NCBI GenBank assembly: GCA_021768085.1
Contig: JAETOJ010000001.1
Location: 117,212 to 181,211 of the forward strand
DNA length: 64,000 nucleotides
Source of the DNA: Bacillota bacterium
Lineage (GTDB): Bacteria; Bacillota; Clostridia; Oscillospirales; Oscillospiraceae
Direction of reading: 5' to 3'
Shown here: positions 53,088 through 62,964 of the stretch, piece by piece
How the letters are laid out: each line of letters starts with the position of its first letter
How positions within the stretch are numbered: position 1 is the first letter of the stretch
Notes under the pieces: generated by a model
The model's database searches: none
What the model saw: the letters and a program-made list of their open reading frames with translations, nothing else
Told to the model about the DNA's origin: nothing
Made by a program: the position numbers and the translations under genes

Positions 53088-54091
53088 ACAACACGCCATA
53101 CGTGCCCGTCAAGGAGGATTTCCAGTTCCTCCCTGACCGGGATATCACTACCGATCAGAACTTCGCCTCCCAGGGCTACTGGAAGGGCGTGGCCATCAGC
53201 TTTTTCAGGAACAAGCGGGCAGTGGCAGGACTGGTCATCGTGGTGCTCATCATGTTCTTCGCCATCTTCGGCCCCATGATGAGCTCCTACAGCTACAAGG
53301 ATATTATCTCCGTCACCAGCGCCGAGGGCAAGCAGATCGTGGCCAAGGGCATCGGCCCCCAGATCTCCGGCGTGCTCCAGGGCAGCGGCCAAAACACTGA
53401 GCTGTTCGCGGATCACACCTTCCTGTTCGGCACCGATGATGTGGGCCGGGACCTGTGGACTCGCACCTGGGACGGTGCCCGCATCTCCCTTATCATCGCC
53501 TTTGTCACCATTGTCATCGACATGATTATCGGCATGAGCTACGGCCTGATCTCCGGCTTCTTTGGCGGCATGGTGGACAATATCATGCAGCGGATTGTGG
53601 AGATCTCCAATTCCGTGCCCCGTCTGGTTATCGTGTCCGTGCTGGCCATCTTCATGCCCAAGGGGATGTTTCTGGTAATTGTGGCCCTGCTGCTCACCGA
53701 ATGGATCGGCATGAGCAAGATCAGCCGGGCGGAGATGCTCAAGCTCAAGGAGCAAGAGTACGTGCTGGCCAGCCGCACTCTGGGGGCGGGCAGCTTCCAC
53801 ATCATCTTCCGCCAGATCCTGCCCAACACCATCGGCCCCATCATCACCCAGGTGATGTTTTCCATCCCCACCGCCATCTTCACCGAGGCGTTCCTCAGCT
53901 TCGTGGGCGTGGGCATCGTGCTACCTGAGTGCTCCATCGGTTCCCTCATCGAGGCGGGCTTCAACAACATTACCACCCTGCCCTATCAGATCATGCCCCC
54001 CATTATCGTGCTGGCCTTGCTGATGCTGGGCTTCAACTTCATCGGCGACGGCTTCCGGGAGGCCCTGGCCCCCAAGCTGGAAGACATGTAA
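53084..54091 (+). CDS. Dipeptide/oligopeptide ABC transporter permease (DppC/OppC-like)
   Basis: This 335-residue permease has the DppC N-terminal tail, an early membrane helix (AVAGLVIVVLIMFFAIF), the periplasmic loop ending HTFLFGTDDVGRDLWTR, and the EAA motif (EYVLASRTLGAGSFHIIFRQI). The inserted loop between helix one and the DDVGRD segment is longer than average. It heterodimerises with the DppB-like protein. Confidence 0.94.
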   Translation: MNNTPYVPVKEDFQFLPDRDITTDQNFASQGYWKGVAISFFRNKRAVAGLVIVVLIMFFAIFGPMMSSYSYKDIISVTSAEGKQIVAKGIGPQISGVLQGSGQNTELFADHTFLFGTDDVGRDLWTRTWDGARISLIIAFVTIVIDMIIGMSYGLISGFFGGMVDNIMQRIVEISNSVPRLVIVSVLAIFMPKGMFLVIVALLLTEWIGMSKISRAEMLKLKEQEYVLASRTLGAGSFHIIFRQILPNTIGPIITQVMFSIPTAIFTEAFLSFVGVGIVLPECSIGSLIEAGFNNITTLPYQIMPPIIVLALLMLGFNFIGDGFREALAPKLEDM

Positions 54092-54104
54092 GGAGGGGAG
54101 AACC

Positions 54105-55184
54105 ATGGCAAACAAAACAATCTTGGAGATCAAGGACCTGGATATCTCCTTCCGCACCAACGCCGGCGTCATCCACGCCATCCGGGGGGTCAACCTGCTT
54201 TTGAAAAAGGGCGAGACCGTGGCTATCGTGGGCGAGTCTGGATCCGGCAAATCGGTGACGATGAAGGCCGCCTGCGGACTGCTGGACAGCAACGCCGTCA
54301 TCAACAGCGGCCAGGTGCTGTATACCTATGCCGAAGGGGACGGCCCCGAGCAGACTGTGGACCTGCTGAAGCTGCCCAAAAAGCAGCTGCGCAAAACCAT
54401 CAACGGCAACCGCATCGCCATGGTGTTCCAGGATCCCATGACCTCCCTGGACCCCACCATGCAGATCGGCAAGCAGATCATGGAGAGCATGATCCTCTAT
54501 CGGGGCATGTCCAAGGCGGACGCATGGAAGCGCTCGGTGGAGCTGCTGGAGCTGGTGGGCATCACCGACGCGGAAAAGCGGATGAAGAACTATCCACATC
54601 AGCTGTCCGGCGGAATGCGCCAGCGGGTGGTGATCGCCATCGCCCTGTCCGGCAGCCCCGACATCCTCATCTGCGACGAGCCCACCACCGCCCTGGACGT
54701 GACCATCCAGGCCAAGATCCTGGAGCTTATCAAAGAGGTGCAGGACCGGCTGGCATTGTCCGTCATCTACATCACCCACGATCTGGGCGTGGTGGCCAAA
54801 GTGGCCGACTACGTCAACGTGATGTACGCCGGCAAGATCGTGGAGGTGGGCAAGGTAGACGAGATTTTCTACGAGCCCGCCCACCCCTACACTTGGGGCC
54901 TGCTGTCCGCCATGCCCGATCTGGACACCGACGACGACCGGCTCTACTCTATCCCCGGCAGCCCGCCCAACCTGCTCCACGAGCCCCAAGGCGACGCCTT
55001 TACCCCCCGCAACGCCTTTGCCATGCGGATTGACGAGAAGGAGGCGCCGCCGCTGTTCAAAATTTCCGATACCCACTACGCCGCCACCTGGCTGCTCCAT
55101 CCGGACGCGCCCAAGGTGGAACTGCCCGAGGGGCTGCGCGCCCGGCTGGAGCGGGCCAAAAAGGAGGCGGAAAAATACCTATGA
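54105..55184 (+). CDS. Peptide ABC transporter ATP-binding protein (DppD/OppD-like)
   Basis: This 359-residue ATPase has Walker [10 protein letters not shown], the Q-loop [13 protein letters not shown], signature [12 protein letters not shown], Walker [13 protein letters not shown] and the switch His (YITHDLGV), plus the C-terminal oligopeptide-type domain without the usual C-x-C-x-C iron-sulfur cysteine cluster. AGGAGGGG precedes the start. It pairs with the DppF-like protein downstream. Confidence 0.95.
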   Translation: MANKTILEIKDLDISFRTNAGVIHAIRGVNLLLKKGETVAIVGESGSGKSVTMKAACGLLDSNAVINSGQVLYTYAEGDGPEQTVDLLKLPKKQLRKTINGNRIAMVFQDPMTSLDPTMQIGKQIMESMILYRGMSKADAWKRSVELLELVGITDAEKRMKNYPHQLSGGMRQRVVIAIALSGSPDILICDEPTTALDVTIQAKILELIKEVQDRLALSVIYITHDLGVVAKVADYVNVMYAGKIVEVGKVDEIFYEPAHPYTWGLLSAMPDLDTDDDRLYSIPGSPPNLLHEPQGDAFTPRNAFAMRIDEKEAPPLFKISDTHYAATWLLHPDAPKVELPEGLRARLERAKKEAEKYL

Positions 55185-56116
55185 GCGAAGCGTTATTGAA
55201 GGTGGAGGGGCTGAAGCAGCACTTCCCCGTCTCCCGGAAGTTCTCCGTCAAGGCGGTAAACGGGGTATCCTTTGAGATCTACCCCGGCGAGACCTATGGT
55301 CTGGTAGGGGAGTCCGGTTCCGGCAAAACCACCATTGGCCGCAGCGTCATCCGCCTCTACGACCCCACGGCGGGCTCCATCACCTTTGAGGGGAAGGAGA
55401 TCTCCGGCTCCCTGGACAAGGACACCAGGGCCATGCTCCGCCGGGATATGCAGATGATCTTCCAGGATCCCATGTCCTCCCTGAATCCACGGAAGAAGGT
55501 GGGGGACATCATCGGTGAGGGGCTGGACATCCACAAGCGCTTTTCCAGCGCCGAAGAACGCCGGGAGGCGGTGGGAGCCATGCTGAAAAAAGTGGGGCTG
55601 TCCCCTGCCCACGCCGAGCGCTACCCCCACCAGTTCTCCGGCGGCCAGCGCCAGCGGGTAGGCATCGCCCGGGCCCTCATCATGAACCCCAAGCTCATCA
55701 TCGCCGACGAGTGCATCTCCGCCCTGGACGTGTCCATCCAGGCCCAGGTGGTCAACTTGATGAAAGACATCCAGGAGGAAACCAAGTGCGCCTACCTGTT
55801 CATCGCCCACGACCTCAGCATGGTGAAGTACATCTCCGACCGCATCGGGGTGCTCCACCTGGGCTACCTGGTGGAGACGGGCACTACGGAGGAGATCTTC
55901 TCCAATCCCATCCACCCCTACACCCGCAGCCTGCTCTCGGCTGTCCCCCACCCCAACCCCGAGGTGGAGAAGCGGCGCCGCTCGGTGGCCTACGACAAGA
56001 ACGCCGCCGGCGTGGACTATGAGAAGGGCGTGGAGCACCATGTGGGCGGCACCCACACGGTGCTGGCCACCCCGGAGGAGCTGGAGCGGTGGCAGCGTGA
56101 GCTACCCGCCACCTGA
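55181..56116 (+). CDS. Peptide ABC transporter ATP-binding protein (DppF/OppF-like)
   Basis: This 311-residue ATPase has Walker A GESGSGKTT, signature SGGQRQRVGIAR, Walker B LIIADECISALD (Cys in place of the usual Pro after DE) and the switch His in FIAHDLSMV. The start overlaps the previous gene as ATGA. It completes the five-gene importer and is followed by a terminator. Confidence 0.95.
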   Translation: MSEALLKVEGLKQHFPVSRKFSVKAVNGVSFEIYPGETYGLVGESGSGKTTIGRSVIRLYDPTAGSITFEGKEISGSLDKDTRAMLRRDMQMIFQDPMSSLNPRKKVGDIIGEGLDIHKRFSSAEERREAVGAMLKKVGLSPAHAERYPHQFSGGQRQRVGIARALIMNPKLIIADECISALDVSIQAQVVNLMKDIQEETKCAYLFIAHDLSMVKYISDRIGVLHLGYLVETGTTEEIFSNPIHPYTRSLLSAVPHPNPEVEKRRRSVAYDKNAAGVDYEKGVEHHVGGTHTVLATPEELERWQRELPAT

Positions 56117-56127
56117 CTGGACAAACG

Positions 56128-56163
56128 AATCCCCGTTTTCAGGCGTTGCCGAAAACGGGGATT
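56128..56163 (+). terminator. Terminator of the peptide transport operon
   Basis: AATCCCCGTTTTC (56128-56140) pairs with GAAAACGGGGATT (56151-56163), followed by TTCCCTTT. Confidence 0.85.
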
Positions 56164-56377
56164 TCCCTTTCTACAAATTTTTACAGCATCTTGTGACCAT
56201 TTCCTGCTCTGGATTGTTTTACTACGGTTTCCCGGCAGAATCGCCGCCGCAGATGCGGTGCATAGCTCGCAAATTGGCCCAATCTATCCCAATCAGCAGG
56301 TCAAAGGCGGATGCTTTTCCAGGGTTCCAGTATGGGAACTTTACGTCAGTACTATCTGTTCGGAATGCCCCAGGCGG

Positions 56378-58114
56378 TTATCTGGTCAAGTCCAGATACA
56401 AGTCTTTATACTGTTTTGCAGAGTTTTCCCAAGACAGATCCTTATCCATGTCCCGCTGTACCATTTCATCCCAGCACCAGCGATTTTCAAAATAAAACGT
56501 CTTGGCCCTGTTGATGGCATCCAGCAGCAGTCCGGCATCGTAGCGGTCAAACGTAAACCCGTTTCCTGTGTTGAAGTACATATTGTATGGCTCTACCGTA
56601 TCCTTCAAGCCGCCGGTTTCCCGGACAATGGGCACCGTCCCGTAGTGCATGGCAATGAGCTGTGTCAATCCGCAGGGCTCAAACCGGGACGGAACCAGCA
56701 AGGCGTCTGCGCCTGCATAGATCCGATGCGCCCGCGTCTCATCATACATAATATTGGAGCAGACGTCCCCCTTATAGGTATGCTCATAATACCGGAACGC
56801 ATCCTCATAGCCTTGATCCCCGGTGCCGAGCACCACCACTTGCGTATGCCCGTCTATCACCTGTGGGAGGATGGAGGTAACCAGATCCAGGCCCTTCTGG
56901 TTCGTCAGCCGAGAGATCAGCCCGATCACAAATTTGTGCTCATCCTGCTCCAGGCCCAATTCCTCCTGTAATTTGCGTTTGTTTTCCTTCTTCTTTTCCA
57001 GTACGTCGGTCATGCTGTAATTTACATACAGCCTATCATCGGTAGCAGGATTCCAGATATCATAGTCGATCCCGTTTACAATACCGCGCAATTTCCCGGA
57101 ATGATGCCGTAGATGGGCGTCCAAAGTTTCACCGTAGTATGCGCTCTGAATTTCACCAGCATAGGTCTGGCTCACAGTGGTGATGATATTTGAGTAGGCC
57201 AGTCCTCCCTTCAGCATATTGGCATCCTTGTATTTCACCTTTAAGGCGTCCTTGTTAAAGACATAATCCGGCAGTCCGGACCAGTAGCGGATGGTTGGGA
57301 TGTCATAGATTCCCTGGAATCGCAGATTGTGAATCGTCAAAATAGTCTTTGCGGTAGTCAGTTTGGTATTGACAAACTGCGTTCTCAGATAAACGGGAAC
57401 CAGCGCAGCCTGCCAATCATGGCAATGGATAATATCGGGGATCCAATCCATATAGTTCAGCGCCGCCAAGGCAGCTTTCGCAAAATAGCAGTATTTTGGA
57501 ATGTCGTCAATGAGATTGGTATATGGATTTCCATCGCTGAAAAATTCCTCATTGTCAATGAAATCATATACCACGCCATCCCAGACATACTCCATAATGC
57601 CCACATAGAAGGCTCTGCCGTCTGCACAGAGATCCATCTGAAAAGAGCCGCGGTAAATCATTTTTTGCTGGTATTCCCACGGGATACATTTATACTTCGG
57701 GAGAATAACCTTTACATCACAGTTCTGCTTCACCAGCGCCTTGGGAAGCGCGTACATCACATCGCCCAGCCCTCCAGTTTTGATAAACGGATAACATTCC
57801 GAGCCGATAAACGCAACGCTTCTTCTGGGGGATATGTAGCGTTCTTCCGGCGGGGCCACTTCCGCTGGTATGCTTTCCACGGCTGCCTCCGCACACTCCG
57901 CCGATAGGGATTCTTCTACGACCACCGCCGCAGGCTCCACCTCGGGGAACGTCTTTGTGGTGACTTCCACCGCAGTGGCTTCTCCTGTTTCGACTTCCAC
58001 GAGCACATCTTTTGCAGGGGCCTTTTCGACAACCTCCACTTTGCGCTCTGTCGCAGTAGCTCTTGAGTAAGGCTTTCTTTTACTGCTGGGCTTTACAATT
58101 TTCTTCTTTGACAT
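56378..58114 (-). CDS. glgA: Glycogen synthase (ADP-glucose) with N-terminal extension
   Basis: This 578-residue GT5 glucosyltransferase extends glycogen chains from ADP-glucose. The catalytic core begins near 98 with VAFIGSECYPFIKTGGLGD, including the substrate-binding KTGGLGD, and continues through HCHDWQAAL, GLISRLTNQKGLD and the C-terminal FEPCGLTQLIAMHYG. The first 97 residues, Lys-rich then Ala/Val/Glu-rich, are absent from ordinary GlgA. An AGGAGG precedes the 58114 ATG, so the extension is probably made. No other glycogen genes are adjacent. Confidence 0.93.
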   Translation of the reverse strand: MSKKKIVKPSSKRKPYSRATATERKVEVVEKAPAKDVLVEVETGEATAVEVTTKTFPEVEPAAVVVEESLSAECAEAAVESIPAEVAPPEERYISPRRSVAFIGSECYPFIKTGGLGDVMYALPKALVKQNCDVKVILPKYKCIPWEYQQKMIYRGSFQMDLCADGRAFYVGIMEYVWDGVVYDFIDNEEFFSDGNPYTNLIDDIPKYCYFAKAALAALNYMDWIPDIIHCHDWQAALVPVYLRTQFVNTKLTTAKTILTIHNLRFQGIYDIPTIRYWSGLPDYVFNKDALKVKYKDANMLKGGLAYSNIITTVSQTYAGEIQSAYYGETLDAHLRHHSGKLRGIVNGIDYDIWNPATDDRLYVNYSMTDVLEKKKENKRKLQEELGLEQDEHKFVIGLISRLTNQKGLDLVTSILPQVIDGHTQVVVLGTGDQGYEDAFRYYEHTYKGDVCSNIMYDETRAHRIYAGADALLVPSRFEPCGLTQLIAMHYGTVPIVRETGGLKDTVEPYNMYFNTGNGFTFDRYDAGLLLDAINRAKTFYFENRWCWDEMVQRDMDKDLSWENSAKQYKDLYLDLTR

Positions 58115-58360
58115 GTGGTGGTACCTCCTACAATATAAATTATCTTTAGTATTGTGGCCTCCATCGTGCTATCTTGGGGTTCCATGAAATACAGAACAGA
58201 GGGTTACTGCTTCGTTAAGCCTTATTATAGCACAAGTGAGAAAAAAAGGAAGCCCGTCTTTTTTCAAAATCAATATGCACATATTTCATTCTGAGCAAAA
58301 GCCCCTTCCTCGTAGAAAATAATTCAAAGGCTACGCTGCGCAGAAAATGATAGCATAAAC
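58115..58360. other. Non-coding interval upstream of glgA
   Basis: No supported gene; it must hold the glgA promoter. The AT-rich block near 58125-58160 is the best candidate region but I cannot pick a clear -35. Confidence 0.4.
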
Positions 58361-58462
58361 ACCCCCGGCGAAGCTGGGGGTTTAGCTTGTCAAAAGGCCT
58401 CGCCACTGGCGAGGTTTTTTGACAAGCTAAGACAGCCGGAGCCCATTCGGGCTCCGGCTGTC
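58361..58462. other. Three consecutive strong hairpins
   Basis: Hairpin A: ACCCCCGGC / GCTGGGGGT (58361-58381, one mismatch). Hairpin B: TAGCTTGTCAAAA-type arms with CCTCGCC/GGCGAGG inside (58383-58428). Hairpin C: GACAGCCGGAGCCC and its complement (58431-58462). A with its TTT tail is terminator-like on the plus strand. Together they end the LysR remnant. Confidence 0.65.
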
Positions 58463-58529
58463 TGATCGTGATAAGCTTGATGTTCAGCGGTACAGCATTT
58501 GCACCGCGTCCAGAAACCGCTGAACTGGC

Positions 58530-58703
58530 GGGGCGGGCCAGCCCCCGGTGGGTGCGGACAAACAGCTTTACGTCCAGCTCCCACTCCAGCAGATTGATCT
58601 GCTTGATCACCGCCGTGGTGGAGACGAACAGCTCCTCGGTGGCCCTGTTAAAGCTACCTGCCTCCCCCACCCGGATAAAGGTGTCCAATTGGGGGTTATA
58701 CAT
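58530..58703 (-). pseudogene. LysR-type regulator, 5' fragment
   Basis: ATG 58703 follows AGGTGA and starts a normal LysR winged-helix domain (LDTFIRVGEAGSFNRATEEL, then STTAVIKQINLLEWELDVKLF). Similarity ends around residue 56 (FVRTHRGL), after which the frame runs into unrelated sequence. The rest of the regulator is gone. It is a close relative of the intact LysR gene at 60379, suggesting an old duplication or two similar regulators. Confidence 0.8.
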
Positions 58704-58741
58704 GGCGCTCACCTGCCTTTGCCCCAGTTTACCCTATTCCG

Positions 58742-59035
58742 CTAAGTGGTGTCAATCGTGAAGTGAACTCCAGAAAACCGCAGGGTGCTATACATATATT
58801 CGTTTGCCGCCGCGCCGTCGTGGGCATAGCCCTCCCGCTCGCTGTCCACGAAGGTAAACACGTCCATTTCCCCCATGGCCAGCACCCCGCGCTTGAAACC
58901 TGAGTAGGCAAAATTTTCCGTACCCGAGGCAGTGAAGATAAAGGAATCCCCCGGACCGTATATGGTGATGGCATCGGGGAACGTACGTTTCTCCTCCGGT
59001 GGCCGGGAGATGGAGGGCTGCGGCGCCCAAACCAG
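58742..59035 (-). pseudogene. Alpha/beta-hydrolase C-terminal fragment
   Basis: A frame with no start codon reads DAITIYGPGDSFIFTASGTE, then FAYSGFKRGVLAMGEMDVFT and AHDGAAANEYMYSTLRF. It resembles the C-terminal part of Firmicutes esterases; the catalytic Ser and Asp would be upstream and are missing. It ends at 58742. It may belong with the regulator fragment beside it. Family assignment is tentative. Confidence 0.4.
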
Positions 59036-59090
59036 TCAGGTCACCAGGGGAACACTTTTTTCAATTTCATTTTCAATTGCTCCTTTTTGT

Positions 59091-59999
59091 TCAGAGAGGC
59101 AAGATCAGATCCACAAATATCCCAACCGCCAAGGAAAACAGTGCCACAAAAGCTAAATACAAAGCAAAGTGCTTGGCCCCCAACACGATCTTTAGCGCCC
59201 CCAGGTTGGTGATCTTGGTGGCTGGGCCAGTGATCATGAAGGCGGAGGCGCTGCCCAGGCTCATACCGTCCACCAGCCACTGGATCAGCAGCGGGATAGT
59301 CCCGCCGCCGCAGGCGTACAGCGGCACGCCGATGGTGGCCGCCATCAACACTCCAAAGCCCCGCTGGGAGCCGAACAGATCCGTCACCAACTCGGACGGC
59401 ACGTACCGCTGGAACAGGGCGGATAGGGCAATGCCCAGCAGGAACCAGGGCCCGGTGGCCTTGACGTTGCGGCCCATGTTTTTCAGCAGGCGCAGGAGGG
59501 GGTTGGGGTCGGTGTCCCGGTTGATGGGGCCGGAGAACCGGTCGAAGTTGAAGAAGTGCTTTTCCCAGAAAAATTTCCGCACCAGCAGCCCCGCCGCCGC
59601 TCCGCACAAGAAACTGGAAAAAACACGGATGGTCAGCGCCACAGGTCCTAAAGCAGCACTGTAGATGATGAGCTGAGGGTTGAGCAGAATGGAGCTCATC
59701 ATAAACGCCGCCAGCCAGTCGTCGGCCATGCCGCCTTTGGAAAAGGAGGCGGCCAGGGGGATGGTGCCATACATACATAGCGGCGAGGCGATGCCCAGGG
59801 CACTGGCAGGGATAACCCCCAGCGCCCCCAGTTTTTTGCCCTGCATGGAGCCGAACAGCCGGTGGATGGCCCCCTTGCAAAAGACAGAGAGCACCGAACC
59901 GATGCCCATGCCCAGCACCCAGTAGGGGAAGATCTGCCGGAGTTGGAGCTCAAAGTAATACCAGAGGTAGACGAACTCCCGATGAAGGGTATCCAGCAT
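59091..59999 (-). CDS. Permease of the DUF318/ArsP-like family
   Basis: This 302-residue polytopic protein starts at ATG 59999, six bases after AGGAGGTG; a GTG two codons upstream is possible. About eight membrane helices carry the family's repeats (SALGIASPLCMYGTIPLAAS, and VPLYACGGGTIPLL in the second half) with cysteines that may bind metal or thiols (C77, C231-area). Relatives include ArsP methylarsenite exporters and putative metal transporters. The substrate is unknown. Confidence 0.88.
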   Translation of the reverse strand: MLDTLHREFVYLWYYFELQLRQIFPYWVLGMGIGSVLSVFCKGAIHRLFGSMQGKKLGALGVIPASALGIASPLCMYGTIPLAASFSKGGMADDWLAAFMMSSILLNPQLIIYSAALGPVALTIRVFSSFLCGAAAGLLVRKFFWEKHFFNFDRFSGPINRDTDPNPLLRLLKNMGRNVKATGPWFLLGIALSALFQRYVPSELVTDLFGSQRGFGVLMAATIGVPLYACGGGTIPLLIQWLVDGMSLGSASAFMITGPATKITNLGALKIVLGAKHFALYLAFVALFSLAVGIFVDLILPL

Positions 60000-60024
60000 G
60001 GGCACCTCCTCCTTTCTGTCCGAT

Positions 60025-60240
60025 CGGCCAGCTGTCGATGCTCACCAATGCATACGTCTGGCTACCCAGGCCGATCGCCTCCCCGTGGGCCAGCACAACG
60101 TCCGCATTGCGGGACTCCCTGCGTTCACCAGGGACTGCCCGTCTCGGGCGGCGTACACCAGATCCACGCACGCCTGATCCAGGGCCACTGGGGATGTCGT
60201 GCATATCCGGCAAAGTTCTGGCCCCACCGGAAATAATAGG
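60025..60240 (-). pseudogene. DUF362 protein C-terminal remnant
   Basis: Two frames combine into the C-terminus of a DUF362 iron-sulfur protein: SPVALDQACVDLVYAARDGQ, followed after a frameshift by HGEAIGLGSQTYALVSID. No start or cysteine cluster remains. It directly precedes the permease, showing that a flanking gene was lost. Confidence 0.6.
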
Positions 60241-60378
60241 CCACCAGCTGCCTGCCCAAACGCAAGCACCTCCCGTGTCTTGTCCTGATCTGTATTTTAC
60301 CGAAAAAAGGCTTGCGGGGGAAGGAGAAAAAAGTTATAATAGGCCCCACCAAAAGGATAGAACAAAGGGGGCCCGCTC

Positions 60379-61278
60379 ATGTACGACAAGCACTTGGACA
60401 CGTTTATCCAGGCGGCTGATTCCGGCAGTTTTCTCAAGGCGTCTGAAAAAATGTTCATCTCGGCCAACGCCATCACCAAGCAGATCAACCTACTGGAGGA
60501 GCGGCTGGAAATAAAGCTATTCCACCGCAGCCCCCAGGGGCTGGCCCTCACCGACGCGGGGCGGCTGATCTACACCGAGGCGAAAAAGATGATCCGCCAG
60601 TCCAACGCAGTACTGCGTCATGCCCGGGAGCTGGAGGGCCCCGGGGAGTATGTCGTCCACATCGGCGTGTCGCTGATGAATCCGGTCAATCTGCTGCTGG
60701 AGCAGTGGGGCAAAGCCGCCCAAAAGCACCCCAACATTAAGCTGGAGATCGTCCCCTTTGAGGACACCGTCCCCGCCTTCAACGAGGTACTGGAACATCT
60801 GGGGGAGCGCATCGACGTGATTTCCTGCCCCTATCAGACCAGCTACTGGGGGGACCGCTACCAATCCTTTCATCTGAGGGACCTACCCCTGTGCGTCACC
60901 TGCACTAAGACCCATCCTCTGGCGGACCGGGAGCGCCTCACCTTCCAGGACCTGCATGGGGAGACGTTGTGGATGGCGGACCGGGGGCTGTCCTCCTATC
61001 AGGACGCGGTGCGGGACGATTTGGAGCGAAACCACCCGGAGATCCGCATCAAAAGCACCCCATATCTGGACACGAATACTTTTAATCAATTGGCATCCTC
61101 CCGGGAGCTGCTTTTGTCCGCCGAGTGCTGGAGTGGGGTGCATCCCCTGTTGGCCACCATCCCGCTGGACTGCCCGTATACCATCCCCTACGGTCTGATT
61201 TACGCCAAGGACCCGCCGAAGGAAATCATGCAGTTTATTATGGCCGTGGGACAGGTCGGCCAAGTGGCTAAAACCTAA
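60379..61278 (+). CDS. LysR-family transcriptional regulator
   Basis: This 299-residue regulator has the LysR winged helix (LDTFIQAADSGSFLKASEKM, recognition helix SANAITKQINLLEERL) and a co-inducer-binding domain from about 90. AGGGGGCC lies upstream of the ATG. Its likely targets are the neighbouring flavodoxin remnant and aldo/keto reductase on the same strand, or the divergent permease. Inducer unknown. Confidence 0.92.
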   Translation: MYDKHLDTFIQAADSGSFLKASEKMFISANAITKQINLLEERLEIKLFHRSPQGLALTDAGRLIYTEAKKMIRQSNAVLRHARELEGPGEYVVHIGVSLMNPVNLLLEQWGKAAQKHPNIKLEIVPFEDTVPAFNEVLEHLGERIDVISCPYQTSYWGDRYQSFHLRDLPLCVTCTKTHPLADRERLTFQDLHGETLWMADRGLSSYQDAVRDDLERNHPEIRIKSTPYLDTNTFNQLASSRELLLSAECWSGVHPLLATIPLDCPYTIPYGLIYAKDPPKEIMQFIMAVGQVGQVAKT

Positions 61279-61339
61279 AGGTTCAAACCTTGTAACCAGA
61301 TGGAACTTCTCAAAAGGCTCCGTCTGGTTTATAATTTTG

Positions 61340-61612
61340 TCCAACGATAGAGCGGAAAACGGAATTTTGAAGATCGGCAAGGTCACCGACCTCCAGTGCC
61401 ACCAGATGGAGCACCATCTGGTGGCGGCGGACGTCATCGTGCTGGCCACCTCAGTGTATTTCTACGCCATGAACGGCCAGCTCAAGGCTCTGATTGACCG
61501 CACCCTGCCCTGGCGACCCCTATACCGATCTGGCCCAGGCCATCGCCTACAATGGGGCGACTGGATACCGGCCTATGATGAATTCTTGACTGATGTATTC
61601 CAAAACAACTGA
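61340..61612 (+). pseudogene. Flavodoxin-like NAD(P)H oxidoreductase fragment
   Basis: The frame contains AADVIVLATSVYFYAMNGQLKALIDRTLP, the FMN-ring-binding loop of the flavodoxin_2/NADPH-quinone reductase family, split here into two runs: AADVIVLATSVYFYAMNGQ and LKALIDRTLP. The N-terminal phosphate-binding part is absent and the frame after LPW is garbled, so it is dead. It precedes the aldo/keto reductase, a frequent neighbour in such oxidoreductase clusters. Confidence 0.65.
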
Positions 61613-61630
61613 CAACAGGGAGGAAACAGC

Positions 61631-62785
61631 ATGATTTACCGGGATTTTGGCAAGACCGGCCTCAAGGTGAGCGCCATTGGCGTGGGCTGCGAGTATGTGT
61701 GGACGGCGGAGGAGCAGACCGTCTATGATCTGGTGCGGACGGCGGTGAATGCCGGCGTGAACTACTTTGACCTGTTTGTGGGCACCCCCAGCACCCGGGA
61801 GTACTATGGGAAGGCGCTGAAAGGCGTCCGGGCCAAGGTGTATCTGGCGGGCCATTTGGGCTGCGCCGACCTGGACGGCCAGTACGTCAAGACCAGGGAT
61901 GAGGCGCTGTGCAAGGACTTTTTGGATCAGTTCTATGAAAAGCTGGACACGGACTGCATCGACGTGCTGTTTCTCCACAATTGCGATGATTTTGACGACC
62001 TGGACAACATCCTCAACGGCTGGATGTACGCCTATGCCAAGGAATTGAAAGACGCGGGCCGAGCGAACTTCATCGGCCTGAGCACCCACAGCACGGACAT
62101 CGCCCTGGCGGCGGTGAAAAGCGGCAAGCTGGATGTGCTTATGTTTCCTGTGAACCCGCTGTTCAACCTGCTGCCCCAGGACTCGGCGGACGCCCGGATG
62201 AAGGGCCGGGAGGTGCGCTCCATGACCCAGGCGGAGCAGGACGCCTACCCCACCAAGCAGGAGCTGTACGATCTGTGTGGGGAGATGGGGGTACCCATCG
62301 TGGCCATGAAACCCTTTGCCGCCGGGAACATCCTGAAAGGCCACGAGGAGGGGCGGCTAAAGGGCCTGCTGGAGCTAACCCCGGTGCAGTGCATTAGCTA
62401 CATCCTGTCCATCCCCCAGGTAGCCTGTCCGGTGCCCGGGTTTGCCAGCGTGGACGAGCTGAACCAATCCCTGGCTTACCTCACCGCCACTGAGGAGGAG
62501 CGGGATTTCAGCCAGATCAACGACAGCCTGGTGGGCAAATTCCAAAACCAGTGTATGTATTGCAACCACTGCCAGCCCTGCCCCCGGAAAATCGACATCG
62601 CCGAGGTGACAAAGCTGGCGGATATGGCCCAGGGCGGCGTAACGGACGAGCTGATCCGGCGGTATTCCGGGCTGTCCGTCCCGGCGTCAAAGTGCATTCA
62701 CTGCGGCGCGTGCACCAAACGCTGCCCCTTCGGCATTGACGCCGAAGGCAACATCCGCCGGGCCGGAGAAGTATTTGGGTTTTAG
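61631..62785 (+). CDS. Aldo/keto reductase with C-terminal 4Fe-4S clusters
   Basis: This 384-residue protein has an aldo/keto reductase barrel (RDFGKTGLKVSAIGVG; VLFLHNCDDFDDLD; IGLSTHS) and, after about residue 310, ferredoxin-like cysteines C-x2-C-x2-C-x3-CP (CMYCNHCQPCP) and CIHCGACTKRCP, enough for two clusters. The catalytic Tyr position (usually FDTA..Y) reads FDLFVGTPSTREYYG. AGGGAGG precedes the ATG. Such fusions reduce carbonyls with ferredoxin or NAD(P)H; the substrate is unknown. Confidence 0.93.
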   Translation: MIYRDFGKTGLKVSAIGVGCEYVWTAEEQTVYDLVRTAVNAGVNYFDLFVGTPSTREYYGKALKGVRAKVYLAGHLGCADLDGQYVKTRDEALCKDFLDQFYEKLDTDCIDVLFLHNCDDFDDLDNILNGWMYAYAKELKDAGRANFIGLSTHSTDIALAAVKSGKLDVLMFPVNPLFNLLPQDSADARMKGREVRSMTQAEQDAYPTKQELYDLCGEMGVPIVAMKPFAAGNILKGHEEGRLKGLLELTPVQCISYILSIPQVACPVPGFASVDELNQSLAYLTATEEERDFSQINDSLVGKFQNQCMYCNHCQPCPRKIDIAEVTKLADMAQGGVTDELIRRYSGLSVPASKCIHCGACTKRCPFGIDAEGNIRRAGEVFGF

Positions 62786-62964
62786 GCTTCACTCTTCTGT
62801 TAGCAGGTTCACAATTATGGACTATGTTTCAATATCTGCATCATATCCACCTCGTCTTCCTGCCAATGTAGCACACTCCCCCATAAATGTGAATAGGACC
62901 ACAAAATATGCTCCGGCAATTAGCATAAAAAATTAATTTGTCCTGATCTTATATAGATTAGACG

